Assembly: GCA_964017125.1 (NCBI GenBank)
Contig: OZ024907.1
Location: 20,352,206-20,416,205 of the forward strand
Length of the DNA stretch: 64,000 nt
Source of the DNA: Flabesymbios commensalis
Lineage: Eukaryota; Annelida; Polychaeta; Terebellida; Flabelligeridae
Direction: 5' to 3'
Part shown: piece by piece, positions 23,629-35,774 of the stretch
How the letters are laid out: the number at the start of each line of letters is the position of its first letter
Numbering within the stretch: the first letter of the stretch is position 1
The notes under the pieces: model-generated
Database searches by the model: none
Told to the model about the DNA's origin: nothing
What the model saw: only the letters and a program-made list of their open reading frames with translations
Translations under genes and position numbers: made by a program

Positions 23629-23925
23629 GTTTAGACATACCAGAGACCCGGATGACAGTCCAAACAGCAGGGCGCCATTAAGAGATCAGATCTTGAAAAA
23701 TGCCGTATACATTTACTTGCTAATTATTTCATAGTTCGTGTTTTGAATGTATTTTAAAACAGGTGACCGAGGTAGGACTGGATGTAGTGAGTTGAATGAT
23801 TACCATTTGAAGGCGGTCGGTGGGAGGCCAGTAATAATGCGTGTTTTTTAATGGAATCGATCATATGCCTCGTTCGCTGCGTGAACAACGAGGTATAATT
23901 ATGCAATAGGCTAGCCAATCACCTG

Positions 23926-23976
23926 CGACGGTGGTCCAGTATTAAATCAGCATTGGTTCACCGCCTCGTGTTCTTT
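23926..23976. mobile_element. MITE family A, right half
   Basis: GACGGTGGTCCAGTATTAAA, TCAGCATTGGTTCACCGCC. Confidence 0.65.
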
Positions 23977-24267
23977 AAGTAACAGCAGAACATACAGCGT
24001 GAGATGTTGATCTGATGGATCTATTGAGAAGCTAGAGTAGGAGCAGAGCATCTAGAGTGTAATCATGGCCTGCTTTATGTATTGAGATGGCCTGCTTGAT
24101 GTATTGAGAAACCAGAAAACACACCAAGACAGACAATACGTTGACGTGACACGATGTCGTGAGGCGGAACGGATATATTTAGAATCAAGTTGAAATAAGA
24201 TCCGTACCTGTCTGTTATATGAGATGCAGTGATATACAATCTTTACGGGATGGATTATGAAATTGAA

Positions 24268-24335
24268 ATTTTCACCCACTTGAAGTCGTAGTCTCGCAAC
24301 CGCGACCCACAACTTCAAGAGGGTGAAATTAATCA
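24268..24335 (+). mobile_element. MITE family D hairpin
   Basis: CACCCACTTGAAGTCGTAGT and CCCACAACTTCAAGAGGGTG. Confidence 0.7.
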
Positions 24336-25161
24336 CAAACGTACAATTTGAAGTAAAACATAGGATAATCTAGGGAATGTACTATTCATTTCTTCTTGTT
24401 TGAATGGCAATCGAAAAGGTTGCAACACGTATATAGACTTGATTTCCACCTCAAGGGTTTAAATAAAAAAGCACATTTTCATTGGGAGGTAGCTACAAAG
24501 AATCTTGAAATCTATGTTAGAGGACCCTTTCCGTAGAGTTATGAGAGCATAGAATCTGACAATGAAAGAAGCGCTTCTATAGATATCTGACAGAATAAAA
24601 TATTATACAGGAAAGACTGTTCTCACTAAACGTGTAAGTTTGTGTTTTTCATGCCTTTGCGATTAGATTAAGTCACTATTTTCTTTTCAATCTGATAATC
24701 TTCCTTCACAAAAAAGAAGCTGCAATTGCAGCGGAATCTCCTGAAAATGAGAGAAAAATACATGATACAGGATTAACGTATACAATTGCGCTTGTCTTAT
24801 AAAAACAACTTTGTTCACGTATTATTCGAGTGAAGCACGTGTGATTTAAGTGCCTCGCCCAAACACCACCGCAATGTATATGTACGAGACTAGCATACAT
24901 ATTGTTGTAATGTACTTCCACGTTGAACTGTGTCTCGCACAAGCATCACATCTTAGAATGGGTAAAAATAATTCAGATTTGTCAGAATGGCGGCTAATCA
25001 TAATTAAACCCCGCCGCCGATCTAAGAAAAATCTCATATTTTTAAATTTAGTATTGGAAGAGCTAATAAACTGTTGATCCTTCATATTCTTTAATTGATT
25101 TTTTACCCACATCAGTTGTATTTCACTAACGCTAACCACGGAGTTGTGAAAAATTACTCGT

Positions 25162-25251
25162 GCATATCGTCGCCTCAGAGCTAAATGATCCTATCTGCCA
25201 CTCTAACGAGTGTCAGATAGGATCATTTAGCTCCGAGGCGACGATATATGC
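25162..25251. repeat. ~39-bp-arm hairpin
   Basis: GCATATCGTCGCCTCAGAGC ... GATCCTATCTG pairs with CAGATAGGATC ... GACGATATATGC; loop about 11 bases, one or two mismatches. Confidence 0.92.
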
Positions 25252-26107
25252 TCAACTAATGAACACCATTTCACATCTCAAACGTCGCCAGTATTTCCGT
25301 ATCTGTCTCTGAGTTCGATATTGTTGAAGTGTTAACCCAGTTGTTTCTTCCCGATTCTTCATATTAAGCTGTGAAAACTGTGCAGCGCTATCATAATTCC
25401 CACCACAGTGAAAAGGTATATATATTGTCATAAAATATCCCGAGGTAATATATAAAATGAAAAAAAATAGACTGTCCTATTTTATTTAGCTTTTGACCAA
25501 TACATATATCTAATACAGATAAAATATGTAGGCTACACATTATATTATTATAATATCATATACAACATAGGTCGTGCTGCACTAGAACAGGCTTATGGAA
25601 GCTTCTGCAAGCTAGGCAGCAACTATATTTATATGCATCTATGTACAAAAAGTATAAGCATACAAAGTATAAAAAATAATATACATAATATTTTTTTTCA
25701 GCGCCAGAACCAGTGAATGTCCTCACTGTGACGGATTACATAATTTTCGCTTCAGTCAATTTATTGAAAATAAGTCATTAGACGGTGCATAAATGGTACA
25801 TGTGCTTAATATGTTAAATCTGCCTCCATACCTTACGTAATCAGATATTGCCATTGGCATTAAATCTAAAATACCACAGTTACAAATATTTACAAAGCAG
25901 TATAGATTTCTTTCTTATTTTGTGATCACGATAATGATCAGTCACAGAATCGTTGAGCGCGAGATTCGAAGATTTTCAACTTCAAAAAATACATTTCCAT
26001 CAGAAAAATGGCTATATCATTTATTGTGTTACTGTGACAACGGATTCTGAAAATTGTTCTTACTTAGGTGAGGTTTCAAAGGTCAGGGTCATCGTACAGT
26101 ACACATT
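25252..26107. other. no gene seen
   Basis: AT-rich. Confidence 0.6.
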
Positions 26108-26160
26108 CCCCAGCACACACGACACGTTAAACCAATGTTTGATGAATGTTGCTCCACCGT
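26108..26160. mobile_element. MITE family A, left half
   Basis: CCCAGCACACACGACACGTT, AAACCAATGTTTGATGAATG. Confidence 0.65.
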
Positions 26161-26409
26161 ATCCTTCTTTTTTTGCGAGTCGTGAGTATCGCTTCGGGAG
26201 ACTTTACATATGTTTTACCATAAATAATGTATTGGCTAAATAAAATGTCAGATATATCAAGGGATAATATGTCAAATAATAAGAAGCCTGACGGAGTGAT
26301 GAGTATATCTTCGGGTGACTTGAAGTACTTTTACCATAAGTGATGTATGGGCTAGCCTACATGTCAAAATAGTCACAAGGGAGACATCCTATCAGAAAAT
26401 TAAACATGT

Positions 26410-26490
26410 GATGGTTTAATGTCGGCCCAACGTCTGCGACGCTGGCCCAACATTAAACCGCCACAGGCTTAACGCTCGTGTGTCCGGGGA
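26410..26490. mobile_element. MITE family A
   Basis: CCAACGTCTGCGACGCTGGC and CTTAACGCTCGTGTGTCCGG. Confidence 0.82.
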
Positions 26491-26633
26491 GGACATGGTA
26501 CGGGGGGGGGGGGGTTGTTACATCGTTTTTTATTATGACCCGCTCTCAAAGCAACTCATGTCATTAATATTTCACTCATTGTGTTTGACTATATAATAGA
26601 CCAAACCGCTCAGATCATGTAACCCGAGAAATG

Positions 26634-26712
26634 CGAGTCGTTGACCCAATGTTGTATCAATGTTTTACCAGCATCGCAAAAGGTGGACCAAAATTAAAAC
26701 AAAATTGGGTCG
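26634..26712. mobile_element. MITE family A
   Basis: GTTGACCCAATGTTGTATCA and AGGTGGACCAAAATTAAAAC. Confidence 0.68.
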
Positions 26713-26767
26713 AAATCCGGCGCTTTTATCACTCAGTAAAAAAGCACGGCAATTGACCTTTTGTGTC

Positions 26768-26832
26768 TTTAAAAAAATTTATATAGATCCATAACATATG
26801 GATTCAAATGAAGCAGAAACAGCTAGCTCGGG
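26768..26832 (+). mobile_element. MITE family B, fragment
   Basis: GATCCATAACATATGGATTC, AAATGAAGCAGAAACAGCTA. Confidence 0.5.
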
Positions 26833-26861
26833 CACGGTTTATACAGAAATATTTGAGCGTT

Positions 26862-26910
26862 GTATTGTTATTGTTGGACCGACGTCTGTGATGCTGGCCT
26901 TAAATAGGCA
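26862..26910. mobile_element. MITE family A, fragment
   Basis: GTTGGACCGACGTCTGTGAT, GCTGGCCTTAAATAG. Confidence 0.55.
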
Positions 26911-27962
26911 TATTAAAGTCAATGTATCCACCTTTTCCTTGTATATATTTCGAAACACCAGCTGTGTTTTTTTCTTGTATATGGCTCCAGTCCAGGTCCC
27001 CCAGGGTCCATTAAAAACTGCACATTATTAATTTTTAGATATTTTGACGGCCTCGACAATAATGAATTAAATAATTTTCAAGATTGACCTTTATAAAACA
27101 GTGTAGATGTCGCTTGTTAAATAAATTAATTTAAAACAGCGCCGTAGAATAATTACTATTTTTAATGTCGTTTAAATACATTTTTTTGATTGCGATAATT
27201 TCCTTTGGATTGCAGGTCTTTTTTTTGTCTGTAGCGGGGCTAGCGTGACACAAACCCGTCTCCCCCTCCCCCCCTAAATAAACTACATGAGATCACTTGT
27301 AATCTACTGGAAAAATCACTGTGGTAAAAAAAATCTCGTTTGTTCACAATTCAAGTGCTTTCAACACGACAATGTGCCGCGAAGAAAGTGTTAAATCAAC
27401 CATTCTACGAATGTTCACTGCGATTTGAAACGCAATAAATCACTGTCAAGTCCGGAAACATGGCTCATTCAATAAGAGAGCCAATAAAGGACTCACAAAA
27501 ACAAACGGTCTGACAGGTCGGGGAGAAAAAAAGTGATCCATTTTGCTGAGGATTGCTGACAAGGTTATTTTGGTAGGTTATCATGTAAAAATCAAATTAG
27601 TCATGTTTGGACGTGAGAAAAAAGATTTATTGATGGTTTTCATTTCTGGAATCAGTTTTTATGATACAAGGACAACGCAATAAAGCAAGGCGATATAAAG
27701 CTATGGCGTGTTGGGGCCGAGTATGCCAGCTCTTCATCACGCGCGTTGACAGGAACTAAATATTTTTTCTGCAGTCTGAATACCAGACCAGCAATCTCCG
27801 GCTCGTCAGAAGACAGCGTTTAACAACTGTGCCAGATTTAATGTGTTTAGAACGAATTATTCTGATGGACTCGTGTCGATATAATTATTACCTGATTAGA
27901 GCTAATGTCAAAGAAGGCGGTACATGGAACACCATGTGAAATTACTGGTGGATCATCCAGCA
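26911..27962. other. no gene seen
   Basis: AT-rich with T runs. Confidence 0.6.
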
Positions 27963-28055
27963 AATACAAGATATTGATCCACTGCTCGCTTAATGCTCGG
28001 CCTATCGTCTACGCCGCTGGCCTAGCATTAAACCAACAATGGTCAAATGTCTCGG
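27963..28055. mobile_element. MITE family A
   Basis: CTATCGTCTACGCCGCTGGC and CATTAAACCAACAATGGTC. Confidence 0.8.
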
Positions 28056-28203
28056 TTAATCTGATTCAATGATAATTATCGCCAATCAGAAGTTAGCCTC
28101 GTGTGACTGACATTGACCTTGGTCAGTCTCTGGTGACAGTCCTTGACCTTGATGTGTCATCCATATCATTATTATGAATATACACGTGATAAAATCAGTA
28201 AAG

Positions 28204-28243
28204 GTTGAACGACGCTGGCCCAGCTTTAAACCAACATAGACCT
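28204..28243. mobile_element. MITE family A, right half
   Basis: ACGACGCTGGCCCAGCTTTA, AACCAACAT. Confidence 0.55.
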
Positions 28244-29084
28244 ATGGTCGCTATTTTTTTTAAATTGTAATGACTGCTCCAGCGCATAAGCGATCAGGCG
28301 CTATTTTGATAATGGATGTAAACCACCCCTCCTCTTCCAATTGGAGGCGTGGCCAATGTTGTAGGGGAACTCATCATCAACAATTTCTATCATTTTATCT
28401 TACCGTTGTGCTGCTCGACCCCTGTAGATATTTTTTTCAGGCTAGTTTTAAATCTGAATAAAATGCCCCTGAAATGGACGAAATAGTCTGTGGTAGATGC
28501 TGAGTTAGCCAAAATAAGCCAAACAAATAATACCTCAGGACAAGGTTTAATTCACGATGTAATTGTAATGTTAAATTGATTGGTCATGTTTTATGCAGTA
28601 TTAAAACGAGATGTATGATTTTTTTAGTGGCGAGGTATGTTGCCGAACATTTCAATAAAATAAAATTACACATTGTAGTGTAAGTTAAGCATTTATTGAC
28701 TGATGATAAGCGGTGTTATGTGTTATGATTGTCATATGAGAAATGCAGCATTCATCTGAGGAACCTTTAGGTGAAACCGTTTTCCCTGGACATGTCCTGT
28801 AATATCCATACCAATAAAAAAAAAGATTTTATTGTATAGTCTTAACTCATTAATAATGAATTTGTCAATCAAACGGTTTTGAAATCGATTCCTGGCATGG
28901 TTGAAGATTCTATTCCCAAAACTTCACCGCTCAGTTTATTATGTGCATGAAGGTTCGACGTAGTGGTATTATCTCAACAGTCCTTAGGACTGTTATAGGT
29001 AAATCCTCAAAACATCTATGTTCTGAATTATTAAACGTGTTATGTGGCTGATGTATTTTATATAGGGTTTGACACTTACAACTC
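28244..29084. other. no gene seen
   Basis: AT-rich. Confidence 0.6.
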
Positions 29085-29277
29085 TTTCTATACAGACCAA
29101 GAGATGAAAGGGTTTTTTTCAATTTGTAATCACCATAAAAGTCTTATAGTGAGCTTTTCAGCTTCATTTGAATACCTATGCTATGGTTCTACGGCCATTA
29201 CACATATTGCAACCTTTCAGTGCGGGGATCTGACGTCTATAGTAGATCTCCGCGCTGTAAGGGCTAACCCTTTACAA
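29085..29277 (-). mobile_element. MITE family B
   Basis: TCATTTGAATACCTATGCTA, GTTCTACGGCCATTACACAT, CAGTGCGGGGATCTGACG. Confidence 0.78.
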
Positions 29278-29329
29278 ACCACTACAGTGGTTGTGATCTG
29301 TGTTTTACCCTCAAAGCGCTGATTTTTTT

Positions 29330-29513
29330 TTATAAAAACCGTTGAAACCAGATAGGTTTTTTATTGGAGACCGTCATAAATATCTTAGTTAGCTCTTTCT
29401 CATCCATTTGAATACCTGTGTTGTGGGTCTATACTCTTTTTTATTCTTTTTACTCTTACAGTGTGGTGATCAAACTTTAGACGTCAGAATCTATCCCCGC
29501 ACTGTAATGGGTA
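29330..29513 (-). mobile_element. MITE family B, adjacent second copy
   Basis: ATATCTTAGTTAGCTCTTTC, CCATTTGAATACCTGTGTTG, TCTTACAGTGTGGTGATC. Same orientation as its neighbour. Confidence 0.75.
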
Positions 29514-30278
29514 ATATCGCACTACAATAATTCCTTTGATAATTGCACAGCTCAGCTCTGTCTAAAGCGTAGTCAGAACTGAAATGTGCAATTATTAACA
29601 TATTATTAATAATTGCTGTCACAGATGTCGCTTTGGTGCCTGTGGATGCGAAATTTTGTCAAGAAGAAATAAAACTAGTGTATAATTGGAATGTAAAATT
29701 AGAAGGTTTTTTGATGTGAAATATATGCGCCACTAGCAGGTAATGGGTTGCGTGGTGAAAATGGATTCATTTTAATTGATGTGAACGGAAAAGATTTTTG
29801 AAAATAAATGCTCACGCGACATTAACGTGACGTGACATCCCTTTAAACCCTAATTCAATCGGTAATCAGTCGCTTCATTACGCTTCATTACGAGAAAATT
29901 CAGAAAACTAATCATTGGCTGTCACTAACCAGTAGACATCTGAAGCATTCATCTAGATTACTCACACACTCTCCATTTAATCATTTTCTGATGGATTCTG
30001 GAGGGTAAGACATATATATATTTGTAATCCATAAATGCGATAAAACATCGATTGTTGGTGGTATGGGTATCATGCTGTCACCTCCGCTACGAGCCCGTAG
30101 GGCCAGGCCATAGGGTGAGATTGCTCTGGTCACTAATGAGTGGGTATGTAATTGCCCATCCCTGATGCTCACTAAGTCTCTTTATTACATATATGTACAT
30201 GTATGCATATGTATGACATCTGTTTTCATTTGTAATATAATTAAGTCACCAAATAAATGCTGTTTTTTAGATTAGCTG
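29514..30278. other. no gene seen
   Basis: Contains TTACGCTTCATTACG, a tiny tandem duplication, at 29875-29893. Confidence 0.55.
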
Positions 30279-30342
30279 CAGGACACAAGATAATTGTTGG
30301 TCCATCATTTTTGACGCTGACCAATCATGAACCAACATTGGC
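30279..30342. mobile_element. MITE family A
   Basis: CAGGACACAAGATAATTGTT, TTTTTGACGCTGACCAATCA, GAACCAACATTGGC. Confidence 0.65.
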
Positions 30343-30385
30343 TAAGGTATGGCAATGCATCTCATCTAACTATTATGGCGCAGGT

Positions 30386-30470
30386 AGGCTCATTGGTAGT
30401 GTGGTTAATTCAGAGCCCGGGGGTAGCGGATTTTAGTCCAGCTGTGGCCGATATCTTTTCTTGTGCACAC
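30386..30470 (+). mobile_element. tRNA-like SINE head, different family
   Basis: TAGGCTCATTGGTAGTGTGG (A-box-like) and GCGGATTTTAGTCC (B-box-like) are spaced like a tRNA. Confidence 0.45.
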
Positions 30471-31289
30471 ATATGCACAGTGGAAAATACCAAACGAATG
30501 TTAAATAATTGAAAATATTCTAGGCGGCTGGAATCCCAGAAAATGTCTTGTGTTTACTGGCATAGCTGTAAGTGCCTTTGTTATTTTTATCTGTCTGTTG
30601 CATCCGTCCGCATCATTAAAAACTAAATCCTTCAGCTTCCTCGAAACGATTCCTACTTAGCCCCGCTCCCCTCCTTCTCCCAATCTCTGAATCCAGCAGA
30701 TTTCTAACCCTTTCCGCACTAATCCCAACTATAATGAGTTTTAACCCTTATTCGGCTAAATCCGTACGGTTCGATGCACGTTTCAAAGGAATTAAAACGC
30801 CACTGGAAATGATAAACTTGTAGTGATGCATATCAGTTCATCAAATAACACAATTTGAGATAATGTCTTTTTCTCTTCAAAAAACATATTTTTCGTCATT
30901 TGAGGCTGGAAATTGCAATGTAACAAACAATTCAACAGGACAAGGGGGTTAATTTGTATTACTATACCAGAAGTAATTTTCCCGAGTGAAGTTAATTTTC
31001 AATCAACTACAATTGCAAATATTTGCAAATATGTGCACCAACTCAACCCTTTATTACTTTTTACTTTCTTGTCGATTTGTTAACTCACTTAACGCGATTC
31101 ACAGCATGTTCAAGTGTTCAAGTTCATTCAGGTTTGTCAAATTGTAGGCCACTTATTTTTAATTCTTACCATTATACGACATATTTCTCATTCAAAATTG
31201 TTTTAAATATCGAAATCATGAAAAAATTAAAAAGGCGGCGTTAGCGGATTGCAAAAGCGTTGTTAACTAAACAGACGATTAGCCTGGAA
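30471..31289. other. no gene seen
   Basis: A family-C half copy is the only recognisable part. Confidence 0.6.
30896..30920. repeat. family-C half copy
   Basis: GTCATTTGAGGCTGGAAATT without its other arm. Confidence 0.6.
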
Positions 31290-31343
31290 TACATGAAACG
31301 CTAACCTACTTTTGTTTTAATGTTGGTCCGCCGTTTGTGTTTC
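31290..31343. mobile_element. MITE family A, left half
   Basis: ACATGAAACGCTAACC, TTTTAATGTTGGTCCGCCGT. Confidence 0.5.
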
Positions 31344-31352
31344 TATTTTTCA

Positions 31353-31407
31353 TTCATTTGAAGCTAGAATTGCTAACGCAATTTCCAGCTTCAAATGACG
31401 AAAAATA
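31353..31407. repeat. family-C palindrome
   Basis: CATTTGAAGCTAGAATTGCT and GCAATTTCCAGCTTCAAATG; family D follows 20 bp later. Confidence 0.85.
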
Positions 31408-31428
31408 TAAATATTCAGGGCAAGAGTC

Positions 31429-31671
31429 AACCCTTTAACCGCCAAATTATTCAATTGGAATTTCCATCTACTTGAAGTTGTGTCTCGCTGACGCGATCCA
31501 CAACTTCAAGGGAGTTAAAATTATTCAGATGTGACAAAATGGAGGTCGATAAATTTCAAATCTTGCTGATTAATGCCACTTTTCATCTTCAACATGTTTG
31601 AAAGCTTATATGTAATGTGCTAATTAAAAATGTAAAAAACAAATATAGATGGCACTGGCGGTTAAAGGGTT
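31429..31671. mobile_element. MITE family D, complete
   Basis: AACCCTTTAACCGCCA and TGGCGGTTAAAGGGTT are perfect inverted ends. An internal hairpin is built on CACTTGAAGTTGTGTCTCGC and CCACAACTTCAAG. Confidence 0.85.
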
Positions 31672-32343
31672 AATGGGAAAGCACTGACGCTAGCGAGACA
31701 CAGCAGCCTCGACAAGTAGAGGGTGCATCAGAAAACTACATCAAATGCAATCATCATTACGGCGCAGTGATTCATGAGAGCATGTCTGAGAGCGGGGAAC
31801 CGGTATTAACGGCTGCTTCATTTTCTTTTAATTCAACCTGACATCGACTGAAGATGGGACGGAGATTTTGTCATTGATATGATGTATTGATTGAAGTTTT
31901 ATTTCCATGGCTTGCGGCCTGACTACGTGATCAACACTAATCTCGCAGCAGTAATTACGCTTATAAAAAGTGAGAGGTATTTTTTCGCCACAGTTGGCAC
32001 CGCCTCGAATATAGCTTTCACTCAAGACGTAACTTATGACATTTATTTATTTTTATGTAAGATCTATGTACCCGGAAAATTCCTACCAAACCCCATTGGG
32101 TGTTTTCCAAGACGGTCGTTCAAAAAATCGATACCCTCTGAACTGTTTGTGATATTGTATTTCAGAATAAAACTTAGTATACAACTATTTGATTGATTTT
32201 AATCCTTTGAATGACACATGTGATTATACATTGTTTTGTCAACTTTATTTGTTTTGTGACTTATTTTAAAATGTAAATATCAAGAAATAGCAGGACTAGG
32301 CTAGCAAGGCGTGGCGCTGTTGGCCTGTTCTTATCCCAGAACC
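31672..32343. other. no gene seen
   Basis: A 101-codon frame at 31891-32196 has no recognisable domain and ordinary AT-rich composition. Confidence 0.55.
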
Positions 32344-32446
32344 GAATACGGGACATTGATCCAATGCTGTTTTATTGTTGTTCCACGATCGGCGACGCAG
32401 GCCAGCATTAAAACAACAGTAGAACAACGTCTCATTTTTGCTGGCA
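32344..32446. mobile_element. MITE family A, complete
   Basis: GGGACATTGATCCAATGCTG, ACGATCGGCGACGCAGGCCA, AACAACGTCTCATTTTTGCT. Confidence 0.84.
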
Positions 32447-33041
32447 GTGAAAAATAGTCATCTCCCATGTTTGAGATTTTGCTTATCTGTCACAACTTTA
32501 TCAAACATTTGAACAACAGGTTCTTGAAGGTTGTTTGCTGCATATTAACATGAAAAAGATCCCACAGGCATACTCGGTATTTCACTCGTCTCACCAGTGA
32601 CGTACTGTGACACTCACTGATAAGTCAGTGTAACTGTGTATGTATGTGGAATTTTCATGTTTGTTACTAAGAACCAAGTGTATATGAAGACCTAGTATGA
32701 CAAGATGCTGTTGGTCTGCTGTTATGATACCAGGGACAGAGGCAGGTGGTGGACCGCTTTGACCCCGGCCATTATTCTGCTACACCAGGCTCTTCATTCA
32801 AGCTGAACAGACGAGAAGAGAGCCTGAGTTCAGCCTAATTGTTCATTCAGAATACAATAATTATCCTGCTGTCTCCATCACTGATGTCGACTACAGTTAT
32901 TCTTTCTGTATGTCATTCATAATTCTATAGCCCTTGTTTGGAAGTTTAAATGACAGAAATCTCTGAAACTCACATATGATGTAACCGATTGTTTACAAAC
33001 ACAATTCATTTTGAGACATTGGAAATTGTGGATAGTGATAT
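32447..33041. other. no gene seen
   Basis: Short frames only. Confidence 0.6.
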
Positions 33042-33296
33042 TAACCCTCACAACGCTGCAATATTGTTGTATAAATCCTGGAGACCAAAGGTTTTTTTCA
33101 ATTTCAAATCATCATACATGTCTTTAGTTAGTTTTTCCCGCTTCATTTGAATACCTATGTTATGAGTCTACAACTATTATACATTTTTAATTCTTACGGT
33201 GCTGTGACCATCTTTAAACGTCAGAATCTGACGTCTTTAGACGTTAAATACGTCATATTCTGACGTATAAAGGCTGTCCCCACGCTGAAAGGGTTA
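33042..33296 (-). mobile_element. MITE family B, full length
   Basis: TTAACCCTCACAACGCTG on the left and CACGCTGAAAGGGTTA on the right are inverted ends. An internal CGTCAGAATCTGACG palindrome is present. Confidence 0.85.
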
Positions 33297-33514
33297 TATG
33301 ACAGAATATTGGAATTTAATGTCCCAGAGCTCGTATCCCCAACAAAATCAAGGACAGTTCACTACCTTGGCGTTAAAAAGTAGTATCCTCAACTTTACAA
33401 AGTCGCAGATATGTCAACTCTGCTATGTCTACGAGGTTAATTGGCCCAGAATTATAATATTAGATCAGCGTCTCGCCTGCTTTTTACTCTTATGGCTACA
33501 TGCACACTAGACAC

Positions 33515-33590
33515 CACACATTGAACAATGTAATTATAAGGTGGGCCCATCATCTATGACACTGTGACAACATTATAACAACTTTGAACA
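33515..33590. mobile_element. MITE family A, worn
   Basis: GTGGGCCCATCATCTATGAC and TTGAACAATG. Confidence 0.5.
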
Positions 33591-33599
33591 CAGAATAGG

Positions 33600-33666
33600 C
33601 ACACAATATTGATCCAATGTTGCTGTAATGTCGGTCCGTTGTCTACGACGCTGAGCCAATATTACA
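33600..33666. mobile_element. MITE family A
   Basis: CCGTTGTCTACGACGCTGAG and GATCCAATGTTGCTGTAATG. Confidence 0.75.
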
Positions 33667-33980
33667 GGGAATTTGTCTGGATGATGGTTGTTGATCCAGG
33701 TTGTCTCTTAAATCTTCGATCCCCTGATGAGCTGTTAATACCCCTGTGGACTTTATCTCTTTGTGTGTTGTGACTGTCGGGTGTGAATTTCACAGATAAG
33801 CTATGGTCCCTGAGGCGCAGAACACCCACTCCCAGAAACAGATGTGTGCCACTGTGCTGACAAAACCACATTCTACACCCTCCGATTTACCGCATGAACA
33901 CATCTGCCTCTCACCTACTGACCAGTTGCTAACCTCACTACACATGGCATTAATATAAATCCGAGTCCATAACAGATCAT

Positions 33981-34167
33981 TTAACGCTGAAATAGGTTTG
34001 TATAAATCATAGAGGATAAATGGCTTTTTCTATTCAAAATCATCACAAATGTCTTAGTTAGCTCTTTCTGCTTTATTTGAAGACCCATGTTATGGGTCTA
34101 CGGCCATTATACATTTTTAATTCTTTCAGAAGGGGGGGGGGGACCGTCCTCGTGCTGAAAGGGTTAA
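33981..34167 (-). mobile_element. MITE family B
   Basis: TTTAACGCTGAAATAGG on the left, GTGCTGAAAGGGTTAA on the right. The palindrome is replaced by a G run at 34130-34142. Confidence 0.82.
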
Positions 34168-34664
34168 GCAATGGACTAGATATTTGTGTGTGCATACAAA
34201 AACAAAAAAAAACAGAATAAATGACATGTAGCAACATGACACCTCTGTAATGCTACTGTTCAATTTATTGCTTATCATATACAGTAGCTATGGCATAACA
34301 TTATAAACTATCACCTATTATATAATTATTATACAATATAGTAACAAATAGCTACGATTCATATATGTTGGCAATAATGAAAATCATCTGATTACATAAT
34401 ATTCCTTATATACCACCGTACCAGAGGGTTAGTTTTGTGAAAGCACATGTTATTGTGAAAATATATGTGTTTTACATAACCATGGTAACAAAGATGTGTT
34501 ACATAACCATCGTAACAAAGAACTTGTGTGTTACGTAGCCGTGGTAAAATGGAAATGTGTTGACGTAACCATCTTATCCACGGTGGCAAAGATAACTTTT
34601 ATTGTTTTATTGTTACTTTACCGACGTATCACTATCCATAGTTATCACCTGCGCCATGAGTGTA
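34168..34664. other. no gene seen
   Basis: ACATAACCATGGTAACAAAG-like words recur four or five times at 34470-34580, a small degenerate tandem repeat. Confidence 0.55.
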
Positions 34665-35028
34665 TGTTTGTTTGTTTGTTTGTTTGTTTGTTTGTTTGTT
34701 TGTTTGTTTGTTTGTTTGTTTGTTTGTTTGTTTGTTTGTTTGTTTGTTTGTTTGTTTGTTTGTTTGTTTGTTTGTTTGTTTGTTTGTTTGTTCGTTCGTT
34801 CGTTCGTTCGTTCGTTCGTTCGTTCGTATGTTCGTTCGTTCGTTCGTTCGTTCGTTCGTTCGTTCGTTCGTTCGATCGTTCGTTCGTTCGTTCGTTCGTT
34901 CGTTCGTTCGTTCGTTCGTTCGTTCGTTCGATCGTCCGTTCGTTCGTTCGTTCGTTCGTTCGTTCGTTCGTTCGTTCGTTCGTTCGTTCGTTCGTTCGTT
35001 CGTTCGTTCGTTCGTTCGTTCGTTCGTT

Positions 35029-35059
<31 letters not shown>

Positions 35060-35299
35060 TCGTTCGCTCGCTCGCTCGCTCGCTCGTTCGTTCGTTCGTT
35101 CGTTCGTTTGTTTGTTTGTTTGTTTGTTTGTTTGTTTGTTTGTTTGTTTGTTTGTTTGTTTGTTTGTTTGTTTGTTTGTTTGTTTGTTTGTTTGTTTGTT
35201 TGTTTGTTTGTTTGTTTGTTTGTTTGTTTGTTTGTTTGTTTGTTTGTTTGTTTGTTTGTTTGTTTGTTTGTTTGTTTGTTTGTTTGTTTGTTTGTTTGT
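34665..35299 (+). repeat. TTTG-TTCG-TTTG tetranucleotide mosaic
   Basis: TTTG 34665-34790, TTCG 34791-35106 (with rare TATG, GATC and CTCG units), TTTG 35107-35299. Long frames on both strands are artefacts. Confidence 0.98.
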
Positions 35300-35305
35300 A
35301 TTACT

Positions 35306-35400
35306 TGCAGAGTAATCAACGGATTTGCATGAAACTTTTACCAGAGGTGTGTCTTGGGAAGAGGAAAAATTCTTCAAATATCGGAGGTGATCCAAGATAT
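35306..35400 (+). repeat. repeat E, copy 1
   Basis: GAGTAATCAACGGATTTGCA, TGAAACTTTTACCAGAGGTG, CTTGGGAAGAGG. It directly follows the TTTG array. Confidence 0.8.
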
Positions 35401-35541
35401 GTGGTTCCGCTCAGTCATTAACAGGGCTATTTATCCTGTCTTTTCCCTATGATGGGTTACTTGCCTCTATTTCTGGACGCATAGCTTCACCCTGTCTGGT
35501 CATTGGCTGTAACCTTCATTGTTACGTAACCAACAGTGGAT

Positions 35542-35649
35542 CCCAGCAAACACAAAACATCTGCAAAACATTTGTACAACGTCGGCTCAACGTCTTTGAC
35601 GTTGGTCCAACATTTTACAAATGTTATACAAATGTTTTGTGTTTACAGG
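35542..35649. mobile_element. MITE family A, complete, with empty-site partner
   Basis: CCCAGCAAACACAAAACATC and ATGTTTTGTGTTTACAGG form the inverted ends. The paralogous site at 37725-37745 lacks it. Confidence 0.88.
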
Positions 35650-35685
35650 AGAGACACAGATGGCAGACCCAGCCGCGACATCTTC

Positions 35686-35738
35686 ACCCAGCTGGCCCAT
35701 CGCCTACAGTCCTGGACCAAAATTAAACCTGCATGGGA
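35686..35738. mobile_element. MITE family A, partial
   Basis: CCCATCGCCTACAGTCCTGG, ACCAAAATTAAACCTGC; shared with block copy 2 at 37768. Confidence 0.65.
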
Positions 35739-35774
35739 ACAGTTTAAATAGCAGATTCTATTATCACCATTAAA

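Larger units (their letters stand above)
23629..25161. other. no gene seen apart from family A and D pieces
   Basis: Short frames only. Confidence 0.6.

Noticed and set aside
31891-32196. 101-codon frame as a small gene
   Set aside because: No domain, signal peptide or supporting context; overlaps an opposite frame of similar quality.
34496-35421. Frames of 224-278 codons on both strands (LFVC/SFVR and TNKQ/TNER repeats)
   Set aside because: Pure products of the TTTG/TTCG tetranucleotide array; open in every phase.
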